Assembly: GCF_002245495.1 (NCBI RefSeq)
Contig: NZ_NQJF01000003.1
Span: 62,001-126,000 of the forward strand
DNA: 64,000 bases
Reading direction: 5' to 3'
From: Oceanimonas baumannii
GTDB taxonomy: Bacteria; Pseudomonadota; Gammaproteobacteria; Enterobacterales; Aeromonadaceae
The notes beneath the pieces are model-generated. The model was not told the origin of the DNA. It worked only from the letters and a program-made list of their open reading frames with translations, and did no database searches. Positions within the stretch are counted from its first letter, which is position 1; each line of letters opens with the position of its first letter. Position numbers and translations under genes: made by a program. This document shows positions 17,174 through 28,278 of the stretch, piece after piece.

Positions 17174-17276
17174 GCCTCGGCTCCATGGCCCAGACCAATA
17201 AATGATTCATAGCCCGCTCGCCAGGCCGGGGACCGATATAATGCTCACTGGTGTTACTCTTGTGCTCGGGCCCCGT

Positions 17277-18401
17277 TCAAGCCATCTGGCTCAGGGTTTT
17301 TCTGAAGCGGGCCAGAGCCACGGTGAAAAAGACACCGCCGATCAGCAACAAGTACAGCAGTTCGGGCCAGACCACGGACAGCCCCGCCCCCCGGTACAAA
17401 ATAGCCTGGCTCAGGGACACGAAGTGAGTAGTCGGTGCCGCCAGCATCAGCTCCTGCACCAGCTGGGGCATGCTCTCCCGGGGAGTGGAGCCTCCCGACA
17501 GCAGCTGAAGGGGTAACAGCACCAGCATCATCAGCAGTCCGAACTGGGGCATGGTGCGGGCCTGGGTGGCCAGGAAAATACCCATGGAAGTGGTGGCGAA
17601 CAGATGTACCGTCGTGCCCAGCAGGAACAAACTTATCGAGCCCTCTATCGGCACTCGCAGCGTCCCCTGAATCACCAGGGCCATGGACAGGGCCACCGCA
17701 GCCAGTACCACCAGCCCCATGGACCAAACCTTGGCCAGCATGATCTCGGTGGGAGTGACCGGCATCACCAGCAGGTGCTCTATAGTACCGTGTTCTCGCT
17801 CACGGATCAGGGCCGCCCCGGTGAGGATGATGGACAGCATGGTAACGTTGTTGATGAGCTCCATCACCGCCCCGAACCAGGATCGTTCCAGATTGGGGTT
17901 GAAGCGCATACGCACCGCCAGATCTACCGGCAGTTCACTGTCGGTCCGGTAGCGCCGCACGAAATCGTCAACCTCCTCCTGGATGATTCGCTGGATCGAG
18001 CCACTGCCGGTAAAGGCCTGGCTCATACGAGTGGCGTCCACGTTCAGTTGCAAGGCCGGCGACCGGCCCGCCAGCACATCCTGCTGGAATCCGGGTGGTA
18101 TGTTAATCACGAAGGTATAGCGTCCCGCATCCATCCCCGGATCCATCTCGTCCAGAGAAATCATCGCCGGATCCTTGAAACGGGGAGGATAAAAAGCTGC
18201 CGCTATCCGCCCCGACAAGGGGGAGCTATCTTCGTCCACGATAGCAATGGGAGCACCGTGCAGGGTCTCCGGCATGGCAGTGGCGGCAGTGTAGATAGCG
18301 ACGGAGAAGGTATAAACGATCAGTACCAGCATGATCGGATCCCGCACCAGGCTCCACAGCTCCTTGACTCCGAGCCGAAATATGTTGGCAAGCGCTCGCA
18401 T
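17277..18401 (-). CDS. yhhJ: ABC-2 type permease, YhhJ-like
   Basis: A 374-residue ABC-2 membrane protein. One N-terminal membrane helix (about residues 20-40) is followed by a ~150-residue periplasmic region, then five helices from about residue 175 (LINNVTMLSIILTGAALI, LGTTVHLFATTSMGIFLA, LLMMLVLLPLQLLSGG). GSTPRESMPQ is a typical family segment. It is the last gene of a yhiI-rbbA-yhhJ operon, 1 base after rbbA. It probably forms a heteromeric exporter with RbbA; the substrate is unknown. Confidence 0.9.
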   Translation of the reverse strand: MRALANIFRLGVKELWSLVRDPIMLVLIVYTFSVAIYTAATAMPETLHGAPIAIVDEDSSPLSGRIAAAFYPPRFKDPAMISLDEMDPGMDAGRYTFVINIPPGFQQDVLAGRSPALQLNVDATRMSQAFTGSGSIQRIIQEEVDDFVRRYRTDSELPVDLAVRMRFNPNLERSWFGAVMELINNVTMLSIILTGAALIREREHGTIEHLLVMPVTPTEIMLAKVWSMGLVVLAAVALSMALVIQGTLRVPIEGSISLFLLGTTVHLFATTSMGIFLATQARTMPQFGLLMMLVLLPLQLLSGGSTPRESMPQLVQELMLAAPTTHFVSLSQAILYRGAGLSVVWPELLYLLLIGGVFFTVALARFRKTLSQMA

Positions 18402-18402
18402 C

Positions 18403-21120
18403 TCACCGCTCCTGTTTTTTAAGCAGGGCCACCGACAGCCCCAGAATGACGGGGACCGCCAGCAGCAGCGGCCAGAAAGAGGCGCTCAAATCTCCAAAGC
18501 CCAAGGCCTTGCCAAACACGCCCCGGCTGATGTTGAGGAAATGGGTGGCCGGATAGACCTGGCCGATCAGGGCTCCCATCCCTTCCAGAGAGGACACCGG
18601 GTTAAGCACTCCTGAGAACTGGATGGCCGGCAGCAAAGTACCGATCATGGTCACAAACATGGCGGCGATCTGGCTGCGGGTGAACGTAGAGGCAAAGAGC
18701 CCAAAGCCGGTAGAAAACAGCACAAACAGCCATGCTCCCAAGGTCAGAGTGGCGAAGCTGCCGGTCAGTGGCACCTCGAACAGGGTAATCGCCAAAGCGA
18801 CCATCAGCAGGAAGTTCAGCATGGCAAGCAACACATAGGGCAATTGCTTACCGAGCAGAAACTCCGCTCTGGAAACAGGGGTCACATAGAGGTTGATGAT
18901 GGAGCCCAGTTCTTTTTCCCGTACCACCGCCAGAGCAGTGAGCATGGCGGGAATCATCAACAGCAGTATGGGGATCACCGCCGGCACCATGGCCGGCAGG
19001 CTGCGCACGTCCGGATTGTAGCGGAAGCGGGTCTCAATTGTAGCCGATCCCGTAGTACTCTGTCCCAGACTATAGCGGGCTTGCTCCCGCAGCCAACTGT
19101 AGTGCATGCCCTGCACATAACCACTGATGGTTTCCGCACGGAGCGGCATGGCCCCGTCCACCCAGACGCCGATCTCCACCTGATTGCCGCGCTTGAGCTC
19201 CCGAGCGAAGCCAGGCGGTATCTCTATGGCCAGGGATAGCTCGCCACTGCGCATACGCCGGTCCAGCTCCTGATAATCGTCCAAGGGCGGCCGCTCGATA
19301 AAATACCGGGAGCCCGACAGGTTGAGGGTGTAGTTTTGGCTCAGCCCGGACTGATCCCGGTCCAGCACGGCATAACGAAGATCCTCCACGTCCATGCCGA
19401 TGCCATATCCCATAATGAACATCAGCAGCACTGTGCCCAACAGAGCCAGAGCGGCACGAACCGGATCCCGAGCCAGTTGCATCGCCTCCAGCCGGCTGAA
19501 GCTGAGCATGCGCCCCAGGCTGAAGCCCTGCCGGTGCGGAGTCGCCGGAATGGCGGACGCCGCCGGGGCCGCGGGTGGCGTTTCCTCCGGGCCCGACGCC
19601 TGTTCCAGGTAGTGAATAAATACCTGTTCCAGTGTGTCGGCCCCATGCTGCCTCACCAGTGCGTCCGGGGCGTCGCTCACCAGCACCCGCCCCGCATGCA
19701 TCAGAGAGATGCGATCACAGCGCTCGGCCTCATTCATAAAGTGGGTAGTGATAAAAATGGTTACCCTGTCGTTGCGGGCCAGCTCGATCAGCAATTGCCA
19801 GAACTGGTCCCGGGCGACCGGATCAACCCCCGAGGTAGGTTCGTCCAGAATCAACAGCTCGGGACTGTGTACCATGGCCACCGCCAACGACAACCGCTGG
19901 CGGATCCCCATAGGTAGGCGCTCCGGCAGGGCATGGCGTGCCTCTTCCAGATCGAAGCGGCGGATCATTTCCTCTACCCGCTCGGGAATAGCCGCCTCCG
20001 CCACCCGGAACAGGCGGGCGTGCAGCACCAGGTTCTGTAATACCGTCAGCTCGGTGTAGAGGGAAAACGCCTGGGACATGTAGCCCACCCGCCGGCGGGT
20101 GGCTATGTCGTTACCGTCCACTGGCTGGCCGAACAGCCAGGCCTGGCCATCGGATACGGGCAACAGGCCGGTCAGCATCTTCATGGTGGTGGATTTGCCA
20201 CACCCGTTGGAACCAAGAAAGCCGAAGATCTCCCCCCGGCGGATCTGGAAGTTGACCTTGTCCACCGCCACGAAGTCGCCGAAACGCATGGTCAGCTCCC
20301 GAGCTTCAATGGCGATCTCCTCGTCTTCGGTCAGTTCCAGAGGGGGGATCACCACCTCCCGGTGACCCTGGCGGCGGGATTCCGGCAACAGGGCGATAAA
20401 GGCGCGCTCCAGGCTCGGACAGCCAGTCCGGGCAAGCAGCTCATTCGGGCTGCCCGTGGCCAGTACCCGGCCCGCGTCCATGGCCACCAGCCAGTCGAAG
20501 CCTGCCGCTTCCTCCATGTAGGCGGTGGCCACCAGCACGCTCATCCCGGGCCGTTCGGCCCGGATACGATCGATCAGGTTCCAGAATTGGCTGCGTGCCA
20601 GGGGATCTACCCCGGTAGTGGGCTCATCCAAAATCAGCAGCCGGGGATCGTGGATCAGGGCGCAGCACAGCCCCAGTTTCTGTTTCATGCCGCCGGACAG
20701 CTTGCCGGCGGGGCGGGTCAGGAAGGGATAAAGTCCGGTACTGCGGGTCAAATCGTCGATGCGCCGGCGTCGCTCGGCCTTGTTGTGGCCGAACAGGCGA
20801 CCGAAGAACTGCAAGTTCTCCTCTACCGACAGAGTGGGATAGAGATTCTTGCCCAACCCCTGGGGCATATAGGCGATATGGGGACAAACCCGGTTCCGGT
20901 GTGCGGCATCGGCCATGCTACCTTCCATCACCCGCACCCGGCCCTGCTGCACCGCCCTGGCGCCGGCCAGCAGCGACAGCAAACTGGACTTTCCCACCCC
21001 GTCCGGGCCGATAAAGCCCACCATGCGCCCGGCGGGAATGGCAAGATCGATGCCGTCCAACGCTCGGGTCTCCCCGTATTGCAGACAGACGCCCTCTGCA
21101 TGGGCTACATGTGCCTTCAT
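18403..21120 (-). CDS. rbbA: RbbA-like ABC ATPase/permease (two ATPase domains plus ABC-2 membrane domain)
   Basis: A 905-residue fusion, close to E. coli RbbA (911). Domain 1 (1-240) has Walker [12 protein letters not shown], signature LSGGMKQK and Walker [13 protein letters not shown]. Domain 2 (~270-500) has [11 protein letters not shown], a looser signature ([10 protein letters not shown]) and [12 protein letters not shown]. From ~545 on it is an ABC-2 permease with one helix, a periplasmic part and five further helices. RbbA was described as a ribosome-associated ATPase, but the fusion with a permease and the neighbouring adaptor point to export. Its end and the yhhJ start are 1 base apart. 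Confidence 0.93.
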   Translation of the reverse strand: MKAHVAHAEGVCLQYGETRALDGIDLAIPAGRMVGFIGPDGVGKSSLLSLLAGARAVQQGRVRVMEGSMADAAHRNRVCPHIAYMPQGLGKNLYPTLSVEENLQFFGRLFGHNKAERRRRIDDLTRSTGLYPFLTRPAGKLSGGMKQKLGLCCALIHDPRLLILDEPTTGVDPLARSQFWNLIDRIRAERPGMSVLVATAYMEEAAGFDWLVAMDAGRVLATGSPNELLARTGCPSLERAFIALLPESRRQGHREVVIPPLELTEDEEIAIEARELTMRFGDFVAVDKVNFQIRRGEIFGFLGSNGCGKSTTMKMLTGLLPVSDGQAWLFGQPVDGNDIATRRRVGYMSQAFSLYTELTVLQNLVLHARLFRVAEAAIPERVEEMIRRFDLEEARHALPERLPMGIRQRLSLAVAMVHSPELLILDEPTSGVDPVARDQFWQLLIELARNDRVTIFITTHFMNEAERCDRISLMHAGRVLVSDAPDALVRQHGADTLEQVFIHYLEQASGPEETPPAAPAASAIPATPHRQGFSLGRMLSFSRLEAMQLARDPVRAALALLGTVLLMFIMGYGIGMDVEDLRYAVLDRDQSGLSQNYTLNLSGSRYFIERPPLDDYQELDRRMRSGELSLAIEIPPGFARELKRGNQVEIGVWVDGAMPLRAETISGYVQGMHYSWLREQARYSLGQSTTGSATIETRFRYNPDVRSLPAMVPAVIPILLLMIPAMLTALAVVREKELGSIINLYVTPVSRAEFLLGKQLPYVLLAMLNFLLMVALAITLFEVPLTGSFATLTLGAWLFVLFSTGFGLFASTFTRSQIAAMFVTMIGTLLPAIQFSGVLNPVSSLEGMGALIGQVYPATHFLNISRGVFGKALGFGDLSASFWPLLLAVPVILGLSVALLKKQER

Positions 21121-21121
21121 G

Positions 21122-22192
21122 TCAGGGTTCCAGCTTGACGGTCAGATCCTCAGGCCAGGGCTGGTGCTGTTCGAGCCGAACCCATACTACGCCGGGCAGC
21201 CCTGTCTTGACCTGGGTAAGATGGGCCCGGAGCAGATCCGGGTCCACCTGGGCACGCACCCGGAACATCAGTTTCTGCCGCTCGCTGGCAGTTTCCACTG
21301 TCTTCGGAGTGTATTGGGCGATATCCGAAATAAAGGAAATGCGCGCCGGGATCACGTATTCCGGTGCCGCGTCCAGCAGGATGCGCGCCTCGCTGCCGAG
21401 CGCCAGCCGCCCCACCAGCTCGGAAGGCAGAAAAAAGGTCATATATACATCGGTCAGATCCACCAGGTTGAGCACCTTACCACCGCCACCCAGCACCTCT
21501 CCCGGCTGGGCTATCAGGTACTGCACCCGGCCATCCCGGGGAGCGCTGAGCTGGCTGTCGTCAATATCCGCCTGGATACGGGCGATGGTGGCCGCTGCTG
21601 CCGCTACCGCTGACTCGGTCCCTACCACCTGGGCCCGAGCCGCCTCAACTCCGGCTTCGGCGGCATTGACCTGGGCCCGGGCCGCACTCACTGCAGCACT
21701 GGCCCCGAGCAGGGCCGCCTTGTCGTCGTCCAACTGCTGCTGAGACAAAGACCCCCTGCCGGTCAGCACCCGGGAGCGTTCATAGCGCCGGCGAGCCGCG
21801 TCTTCCTCCGCCTCCCGCTGGGCCACCAGAGCCCGCGCCGCCTGCTGTTCGCTCTCCCGCGCCAGCACCTGAGCACGCGCGCTGTTAACCGCATTCAGGG
21901 CCTGCTGATGCTGAGCCCTGGCTTCCTCCCGCTGAGCCTCCAGCACCGTCACCTGCATCCGGGCCAGGGGCATGCCGGCCTGCACGAAGCTACCCTCACG
22001 CACCAGTATCTCCTCCACCCGGCCAGCCTGCTTGGTGGCTACATCGATCTCAGTCGCCTCGATACGGCCATTGCCGCTGACAAAACCCTCCCCATAACCG
22101 GAGTCAAGGCTCCCCTGCCAGACATAAGCGGCGACGGCGGCTACCGCCAATAAAGCCAGCAGCAGAAGATGTTTTTTATTTATCTTTTTCAT
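21122..22192 (-). CDS. yhiI: HlyD-family membrane fusion protein, YhiI-like
   Basis: A 356-residue periplasmic adaptor. An N-terminal signal-anchor helix ([17 protein letters not shown]) is followed by a biotinyl-lipoyl half motif ([23 protein letters not shown]), a long alanine-rich coiled-coil hairpin (about residues 80-210, many [10 protein letters not shown]-type repeats) and the second lipoyl half plus beta-barrel ([30 protein letters not shown]). It is first in the operon, 1 base before rbbA, and probably links the exporter to an outer-membrane channel encoded elsewhere. Confidence 0.93.
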   Translation of the reverse strand: MKKINKKHLLLLALLAVAAVAAYVWQGSLDSGYGEGFVSGNGRIEATEIDVATKQAGRVEEILVREGSFVQAGMPLARMQVTVLEAQREEARAQHQQALNAVNSARAQVLARESEQQAARALVAQREAEEDAARRRYERSRVLTGRGSLSQQQLDDDKAALLGASAAVSAARAQVNAAEAGVEAARAQVVGTESAVAAAAATIARIQADIDDSQLSAPRDGRVQYLIAQPGEVLGGGGKVLNLVDLTDVYMTFFLPSELVGRLALGSEARILLDAAPEYVIPARISFISDIAQYTPKTVETASERQKLMFRVRAQVDPDLLRAHLTQVKTGLPGVVWVRLEQHQPWPEDLTVKLEP

Positions 22193-22919
22193 TTATCTCA
22201 CCCAGGATATAAAAAGGTGTTCCAAACAGTCCTTCCCGATTATGACAATCGGCGGTGTACCCGCTCAGGCTAAACCAGAATAATCTGCCCCATGAAAGTA
22301 ATAAGAGCAATATTAAACACACCGGCTCAGCCCCTCCGTACCCTAGGTCGGCACTACCCAAAGAGACGGCAGCGCACCAGCCGTGGGAGAGACTCGTACT
22401 CTCTCCGGTTTTTATTATTTAAAACCGTCAGTTGAGCTTTTTCATTCGATAAAACCAACCGACAACATGTATAAAAATAACACAGTGGAGTTAAAGCTCT
22501 AAGTTGTATTTTCACCCCGACCGATAATACTAACCCAAGCTAAAAAAGCCTTTTAAAAATCAATGTCCCAGATCAAGGAATCTCCCTATTTAATTTAAAT
22601 ATCACCTTTCCCATGCTCCTTTATGTTAACCGAATCATTACATGGTTTTTGGATAGTGCAAATAACCGAACCCGGTGATGGTTTATTGTTAACCACGATC
22701 GGCATCAAAATGGTCCCTTCTAAAATAGCAGTTGTCAGCCATCCGACAGGAAGCACCGCCACCTGCGGTGTACGCAACTTTTGCCAGGCACAATTGTTCC
22801 CGACAGCAGAGGTCTGATACTCTTTAGGCCCCGTCCGCGGCATACCCGTCACCTGTCCCATCCAGCCGGGTAACCCGGACAGCACCATATCTCATGACAG
22901 ACAGGGTAAAGGCACCAAG
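22193..22919. other. Long intergenic region between yhiI and mutS
   Basis: About 730 bases between divergent genes. Bases 22430-22620 are strikingly AT-rich compared with both flanks. A rightward hairpin with a U-tract lies at 22386-22413. Two overlapping small frames (97 codons leftward 22595-22888, 64 codons rightward 22623-22817) have no ribosome site and no recognisable product. It should contain promoters for yhiI and mutS, and may hold a small RNA. Confidence 0.6.
22386..22413 (+). terminator. Rightward intrinsic terminator with no obvious upstream gene
   Basis: GGAGAGA / TCTCTCC stem with a 7-base loop, then GGTTTTT. It points away from yhiI and has no rightward gene before it, so it may end a small RNA. 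Confidence 0.55.
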
Positions 22920-25484
22920 GTGAAAGCGACCGAGCAAACACAACACACTCCCATGATGCAGCAATACCTGGCCCTGAAGGCCCAACATCCGGATATTCTG
23001 CTGTTTTATCGCATGGGGGATTTTTATGAACTGTTCTACGACGATGCCAAAAAAGCGTCACGCCTGCTGGACATTTCCCTGACCAAACGCGGCAAATCGG
23101 CAGGCACTGCCATTCCCATGGCAGGGGTGCCCTACCATGCCGCGGAGAATTATCTGGCGCGACTGGTACAGATGGGCGAGTCGGTAGCCATTTGCGAGCA
23201 GATTGGCGATCCGGCCACCAGCAAAGGTCCGGTGGAACGCCAGGTGATGCGCATCGTCACCCCCGGCACCCTGTCTGATGAAGCCCTGCTCAATGAGCGG
23301 CAAGACAACTGCCTGGCGGCGGTATATCACGACGGCGAACGTTTCGGTTTTGGCATTCTGGATGTGAGTACCGGTCGCTTTGTGATCAACCAGTTTGAGA
23401 AAGAGGAAACTCTTACCGCCGAATTACAGCGCACTCAGCCCGCCGAACTGCTGTACCCGGAAGGGTTTGACTGGTTTGGCCTTATCGAGCACCGCAAGGG
23501 ACTGCGACGCCGGCCCGAGTGGGAATTCGATCTCGGGACCGCCCGTCACCTGCTGTGCCAGCAGTTTGGTACCCGGGATCTGGTGGGATTTGGCGTGGAG
23601 CAGTCCATCACTGCCCTGTGTGCCGCCGGCTGTCTGCTGCAATATGTCAAGGATACCCAGCGAACCGCCCTGCCCCATATCAACAGTGTACGGCTGGAAC
23701 GCCGCCAGGACATGGTGATCATGGATGCCGCCACCCGACGTAATCTGGAACTGACGCTGAACCTGTCCGGCACCGTGGAAAATACCCTGGCAGAGGTGCT
23801 GGACCGCACCGCCACTCCCATGGGCAGCCGGTTGCTCAAACGCTGGATCCATCAGCCCAGCCGCAATAAAGACGAGCTGAAGCAACGTCAGGATATTATT
23901 GCCACGCTGATGGAAAACAGCTGTCATGAAGAACTCCACCCACTGTTACGCCAGGTCGGCGACGTGGAACGGGTGCTGGCACGACTGGCACTGCGCTCGG
24001 CCCGCCCCCGGGATCTGAGCCGGTTACGGGCCGCCTTGCAGGCCCAGCCGGACATTCAGGCGGTACTGGCCGAGGCGGATGCCGGGTGCCTGACATCGCT
24101 TGCCACACAAATCAGTGATTTTCCCGGCCTGGCCGGCCTGCTGGAAGCCGCCGTGGTGGACACTCCGCCAGTGGTGATCCGCGATGGCGGTGTGATCCGC
24201 GATGGCTACAACGCCGAACTGGACGAACTGCGTGAACTGGCCGCCGGGGCCCATCGTTATCTGGAAGAGCTTGAAACCCGGGAACGTAATGCCACTGGTA
24301 TCAGCACCCTCAAAGTGGCCTACAACAAGGTGCACGGCTTTTACATTGATGTCAGCCGGGCCAACTCCCATCTGGTCCCAGTGCATTATGTTCGTCGCCA
24401 GACCCTGAAAAATAACGAGCGCTACATTATTCCCGAGCTGAAGGAATACGAAGACAAGGTACTCAACGCCCAAAGCAAAGGACTGGCGCTGGAGAAACGT
24501 CTGTATGAAACGCTACTGGACCAGTTGCTGGAACACCTTGCCCCGTTGCAGCAAAGCGCCGCCGCCCTGGCTTGTCTGGACGTGCTGGCCAACCTGGCGG
24601 AGCGAGCCGAGAGCCTGAATTATTGCCGCCCCGAGCTGACCGACGACGACGTCATCGACATTGAGGAAGGCCGTCACCCGGTGGTGGAACAGGTGATGAC
24701 AGAGCCGTTTATCGCCAACCCGCTGTCACTGTCGAATCAACGAAAAATGCTGGTAATCACCGGCCCCAATATGGGCGGTAAGTCCACCTATATGCGCCAG
24801 ACAGCCCTGATCGTATTGCTGGCCTATATTGGCTCCTTTGTGCCGGCACAAAAGGCGCGTATTGGCCGGGTGGATCGCATCTTTACCCGTATCGGTGCGT
24901 CCGATGATCTGGCCTCGGGCCGTTCCACCTTTATGGTGGAAATGACGGAAACAGCCAATATTCTCAACAACGCCAGCCACCACAGCCTGGTGCTGATGGA
25001 CGAAATTGGCCGGGGCACCAGTACCTATGATGGCCTGGCGCTGGCCTGGGCCTGTGCCGATGCCCTGGCCAACCGGCTGCACGCCTATACTCTGTTTGCC
25101 ACCCACTATTTTGAGCTCACCGGACTGGCAGCTCTGTGGCCGGCAGTCGCCAATGTCCATCTGGATGCAGTGGAGCATGGTGACACTATCGCCTTTATGC
25201 ATGCGGTACAGGAAGGGGCAGCCAACCGCTCTTACGGCTTGCAGGTAGCGGCGCTGGCCGGCGTGCCCAGAGCGGTACTCACTCTCGCCCGGGAGAAGCT
25301 GGCCGAGCTGGAAAGCGGCCGCCCCGCCCCTGAGCCGGCCGTCGCCCCCCCTCAGGGCTCACTGCCGCTGTTTGATGAGCAGCCTGATCCGGCCCTGGAA
25401 TTACTCGATACCCTGAACCCGGATGAGCTCACGCCGCGTCAGGCGCTGGAGCAATTGTATCAGCTGAAGCAGGCCAGAAAATAA
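22920..25484 (+). CDS. mutS: DNA mismatch repair protein MutS
   Basis: An 854-residue MutS. The mismatch-recognition motif FYEL (within [17 protein letters not shown], Phe of F-x-E) is near residue 40, and the connector, clamp and lever domains follow. The ATPase has Walker [14 protein letters not shown] near residue 615, Walker [18 protein letters not shown] and the FATHYFELT segment. The C-terminus ends with a helix pair ([17 protein letters not shown]), which in E. coli mediates tetramerisation. The start is GTG at 22920; an ATG at 22953 would remove 11 residues that resemble the enterobacterial N-terminus. It converges on rpoS across a bidirectional terminator. Confidence 0.98.
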   Translation: MKATEQTQHTPMMQQYLALKAQHPDILLFYRMGDFYELFYDDAKKASRLLDISLTKRGKSAGTAIPMAGVPYHAAENYLARLVQMGESVAICEQIGDPATSKGPVERQVMRIVTPGTLSDEALLNERQDNCLAAVYHDGERFGFGILDVSTGRFVINQFEKEETLTAELQRTQPAELLYPEGFDWFGLIEHRKGLRRRPEWEFDLGTARHLLCQQFGTRDLVGFGVEQSITALCAAGCLLQYVKDTQRTALPHINSVRLERRQDMVIMDAATRRNLELTLNLSGTVENTLAEVLDRTATPMGSRLLKRWIHQPSRNKDELKQRQDIIATLMENSCHEELHPLLRQVGDVERVLARLALRSARPRDLSRLRAALQAQPDIQAVLAEADAGCLTSLATQISDFPGLAGLLEAAVVDTPPVVIRDGGVIRDGYNAELDELRELAAGAHRYLEELETRERNATGISTLKVAYNKVHGFYIDVSRANSHLVPVHYVRRQTLKNNERYIIPELKEYEDKVLNAQSKGLALEKRLYETLLDQLLEHLAPLQQSAAALACLDVLANLAERAESLNYCRPELTDDDVIDIEEGRHPVVEQVMTEPFIANPLSLSNQRKMLVITGPNMGGKSTYMRQTALIVLLAYIGSFVPAQKARIGRVDRIFTRIGASDDLASGRSTFMVEMTETANILNNASHHSLVLMDEIGRGTSTYDGLALAWACADALANRLHAYTLFATHYFELTGLAALWPAVANVHLDAVEHGDTIAFMHAVQEGAANRSYGLQVAALAGVPRAVLTLAREKLAELESGRPAPEPAVAPPQGSLPLFDEQPDPALELLDTLNPDELTPRQALEQLYQLKQARK

Positions 25485-25512
25485 AGCCGTCAGCTATCAA
25501 TGGATTAGCATG

Positions 25513-25550
25513 AAAAACCCCGACATAACAAAGGTTATGCCGGGGTTTTT
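25513..25550. terminator. Bidirectional terminator after mutS
   Basis: AAAAACCCCG and CGGGGTTTTT arms enclose an inner GACATAAC...GTTATGCC stem. It has A and T tracts on both sides, so it works in either direction. Confidence 0.85.
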
Positions 25551-25558
25551 AAGAGCAG

Positions 25559-25620
25559 TGCTGGGACTCGCCCAACCTACCTTCTTTGCTGGGATTCGCT
25601 ACGCTCATCGCCAACCTACT
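25559..25620. repeat. Two copies of a short REP-like element
   Basis: Copy A is TGCTGGGACTCGCCCAACCTAC (25559-25580, split here by a base change and deletion). Copy B (25587-25620) has the same ends, TGCTGGGATTCGC and GCCAACCTACT, with an extra ACGCTCAT-type middle. The motif resembles the GGATTCGCTACGCTCATCCAACCTAC-type intergenic repeats common in gammaproteobacteria. They lie between mutS and rpoS. Confidence 0.6.
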
Positions 25621-25717
25621 GCCTTTCAGTGTCTACCGAAATACAGGTACGGTCGATGGCTTCCCCCCTTAAAGCTGACAGCTCTCCGAAGAGGTCGGCT
25701 TACCGCTTTGTTTTCCG

Positions 25718-26695
25718 TTATTCACCATGAAACAAGGTGTCAATATTAAGCCCCTGCTGCGTCAGCACTTCCTTCAGCCGGCGCAAGGCTTCCACCTGGA
25801 TCTGACGTACCCGTTCCCGGGTGAGGCCAATCTCCCGGCCGACATCCTCCAGCGTAGAGGCTTCATAGCCCAGCAGACCAAAACGCCGCGCCAGCACTTC
25901 CCGCTGCTTGGGGTTCAGCTCTTCCAGCCAGCGTACCAGGCTGGAATTAATGTCGTCATCCTGGGTTTCAACTTCCGGATCCTTGTCGTTCTCATCAGCC
26001 AGCACATCAAGCAGGGCCTTATCGCCGTCACCGCCGATAGGAGTATCCACAGAGCTGATTTTTTCATTCAGCTTCAGCATACGCGACACATCTTCCACCG
26101 GCTTGTCGAGCGCCTCGGCAATCTCGTCGGCAGAAGGTTCATGATCCAGCCGGTGGGCCAGCTCCCGGGCGGTACGCAGATAGACATTCAGCTCTTTTAC
26201 CACATGAATGGGCAGACGAATGGTACGGGTCTGGTTCATGATGGCGCGTTCTATGGTCTGACGGATCCACCAGGTGGCATACGTTGAAAAACGGAATCCG
26301 CGCTCGGGATCAAACTTTTCCACGGCACGGATCAGGCCCAGGTTACCCTCTTCAATCAGATCCAGCAGGGCCAGGCCCCGGTTATTGTAACGGCGGGAAA
26401 TTTTGACAACCAGGCGCAGGTTGGACTCTATCATTCGTTTGCGTGCGGCGAGATCCCCCCGTAATGCGCGACGGGCATAATGCACTTCTTCTTCGGCGGT
26501 GAGCAGCGGAGAATAGCCTATTTCTCCCAGGTAAAGCTGGGTCACATCCAGGCTCCGCTGAGTGGGCGGGCTCAGTACCTCTTCGGTTTGTTCTTCCTCT
26601 TTTTCCTCGGCCACTTCAACATCAGCGGCATTCAGCTCATCATCCTTGTCAAAATCTGTTTCTGCATTTTCGGTGTTGTATTTTTTCTGGCTCAT
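25718..26695 (-). CDS. rpoS: Stationary-phase sigma factor RpoS
   Basis: A 325-residue sigma-70 family protein. The order is: variable acidic N-terminus ([21 protein letters not shown]), region 1.2 ([21 protein letters not shown]), region 2 ([47 protein letters not shown]), region 3, and region 4 ([35 protein letters not shown]). The SPLLTAEEE and [10 protein letters not shown] segments are RpoS-like rather than RpoD-like. It lies downstream of nlpD, so its main promoter is probably inside nlpD as in E. coli. Confidence 0.97.
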   Translation of the reverse strand: MSQKKYNTENAETDFDKDDELNAADVEVAEEKEEEQTEEVLSPPTQRSLDVTQLYLGEIGYSPLLTAEEEVHYARRALRGDLAARKRMIESNLRLVVKISRRYNNRGLALLDLIEEGNLGLIRAVEKFDPERGFRFSTYATWWIRQTIERAIMNQTRTIRLPIHVVKELNVYLRTARELAHRLDHEPSADEIAEALDKPVEDVSRMLKLNEKISSVDTPIGGDGDKALLDVLADENDKDPEVETQDDDINSSLVRWLEELNPKQREVLARRFGLLGYEASTLEDVGREIGLTRERVRQIQVEALRRLKEVLTQQGLNIDTLFHGE

Positions 26696-26737
26696 GGCAG
26701 TTCTCCCTTAAACCGGGAACAGCCTTATCCCCGGTCA

Positions 26738-27697
26738 TTATCGCTTGGGCAGATATTTTCTCGGATCAACCGATTTACCCTGATACCGGATTTCAAAGTG
26801 CAGCCGGACATCAGCAGCATCACTACTTCCCATATCCGCTATGTGCTGGCCTGCTTTCACCGTGTCCTGCTCTTTCACACGCAGCACCTCATTGTGAGCG
26901 TAGGCCGACAAGTAATCATCGTTGTGTTTTATGATGATAAGATTGCCATAACCACGTAGCGCATTCCCTGCGTATACTACCTTTCCTGTTGCAGCGGCCT
27001 TGACTGCCTGGCCCCTGCTGCCACGAATATCAATGCCCTTATTACCGGTTTCCGATAACGAAAACCCCGATATCACCGGACCGCTGACAGGCCATTGCCA
27101 AGCGATAGCACCATTGACAGCCGTGTTTTTTTGTACTTCAGACTCAGCGTATGCTTTTCTTTTGACCGGTGCAACTGCTCCGGACGATTTTGCGACAGTG
27201 GCTTTTTTGGAAGATGAAGGGGCAGGTTTCGGCTGAGGCTTACTCTCTGCGGTGGCACGCGCGATGCTATGCAAGGCCAGCTTCTGTCCGACATAAATAC
27301 GGTAAGGCGGACGCAACCCGTTCAGGCTGGCAAGATCCGCAACCGAGTGATTGGTCCGGCGGGCAATTCCGCTCAGTGTATCTCCCCGGCGCACACGGTA
27401 TTCCCGCACCTTGCGACCGGGCACATCCAGCTTCAGGGTCTGACCGGGATAGATGCGATAAGGTGCACGAAGACCGTTATACCTGGCCAGAGTAGCCACA
27501 TCGGTACCCGCCTGCCAGGCAATGGAGTAAAGGGTATCGCCCCGGGCCACCACATAATGACGTCCATTGGCCTGGACATGCCCCTGAGCATGAGCCCCCA
27601 CTCCCCGGACCGGGGCTGGCCGTGATGCGGAACAGGCCGAAAGCAGCAGCACCAGGCTGATGGCTGTTACTCTGATCGTCCCGCTCCGCCACATCAT
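26738..27697 (-). CDS. nlpD: Murein hydrolase activator NlpD (lipoprotein)
   Basis: A 319-residue outer-membrane lipoprotein that activates the amidase AmiC at the septum. The signal peptide ends in a lipobox (LLLSAC). Two LysM repeats follow (YVVARGDTLYSIAWQ and YRVRRGDTLSGIARR, each ending in NGLR-PYRIY-GQ), then a linker and an M23/LytM domain. The LytM domain is degenerate (GNKGIDIRG in place of the metal HxGxD), as expected for an activator. The start at 27697 overlaps the yqaA stop by one base (TGATG). The frame extends to 27742, but those residues precede the signal peptide. Confidence 0.95.
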   Translation of the reverse strand: MMWRSGTIRVTAISLVLLLSACSASRPAPVRGVGAHAQGHVQANGRHYVVARGDTLYSIAWQAGTDVATLARYNGLRAPYRIYPGQTLKLDVPGRKVREYRVRRGDTLSGIARRTNHSVADLASLNGLRPPYRIYVGQKLALHSIARATAESKPQPKPAPSSSKKATVAKSSGAVAPVKRKAYAESEVQKNTAVNGAIAWQWPVSGPVISGFSLSETGNKGIDIRGSRGQAVKAAATGKVVYAGNALRGYGNLIIIKHNDDYLSAYAHNEVLRVKEQDTVKAGQHIADMGSSDAADVRLHFEIRYQGKSVDPRKYLPKR

Positions 27698-28278
27698 CAG
27701 CGGCTCAACAACAGATAGGCGAGCACTGCCGCCGCCACACATAACCAGCCCAGCAGATCAATATAGCCAATCAGCTTGCGCTCCATTTTCACGCCACCCC
27801 AGACCATCAGGCCGGACACCAGGAAAAAGCGCATCCCCCGGCCAACCAGTGACACCAGCAGGAACGGCAGAAACGCCATCTGCAACAGTCCGGCAGTCAC
27901 GGTAAACACCTTGTAGGGGACCGGCGTGAAACTGGCGATAAAGATGACCCAGATCCCCCAGTCATCAAACCACTGCCGGGCAACGGCAATTTTGCCTTCA
28001 TACCCCATGGTCTGAATAAAGGGCGCAACCAGCGGATCCCACATAGCGTAACCCAGCAGGTAACCAAAGGCGGCTCCAAGCACCGAAAACACGGTGGCTA
28101 ACGCCGCATAGCGCCAGGCTTTATCCGGCTTGGCCAGCGCCATCGGAGCCAGCATCACATCAACCGGCACCGGCCAGAAAATGGACTCAACAAAACTGTT
28201 CATGGACAGATAAACCGGTGCGTGGCGGTGTACCGCCCACATCATCACCAGCCGGTATAAACGGGAAAACGGCTTCAC
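27697..28278 (-). CDS. YqaA-type inner-membrane protein (VTT/DedA-like)
   Basis: A 193-residue membrane protein with the DedA/VTT pattern: [22 protein letters not shown], a [14 protein letters not shown] helix, the conserved [20 protein letters not shown] loop-helix and [16 protein letters not shown]. This is the YqaA subfamily. VTT proteins are linked to lipid scrambling or membrane homeostasis; the role of YqaA itself is not defined. The start is GTG at 28278, overlapping the pcm stop by 4 bases. Gene order pcm-yqaA-nlpD-rpoS is common in marine gammaproteobacteria. Confidence 0.88.
   Translation of the reverse strand: MKPFSRLYRLVMMWAVHRHAPVYLSMNSFVESIFWPVPVDVMLAPMALAKPDKAWRYAALATVFSVLGAAFGYLLGYAMWDPLVAPFIQTMGYEGKIAVARQWFDDWGIWVIFIASFTPVPYKVFTVTAGLLQMAFLPFLLVSLVGRGMRFFLVSGLMVWGGVKMERKLIGYIDLLGWLCVAAAVLAYLLLSR

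Noticed and set aside
22595-22888. Two small overlapping frames in the yhiI-mutS gap
   Set aside because: They overlap each other on opposite strands, lack ribosome sites and match nothing I know.
27697-27742. Longer NlpD N-terminus
   Set aside because: The added residues precede a good signal peptide and lie within yqaA; the TGATG overlap start is better.
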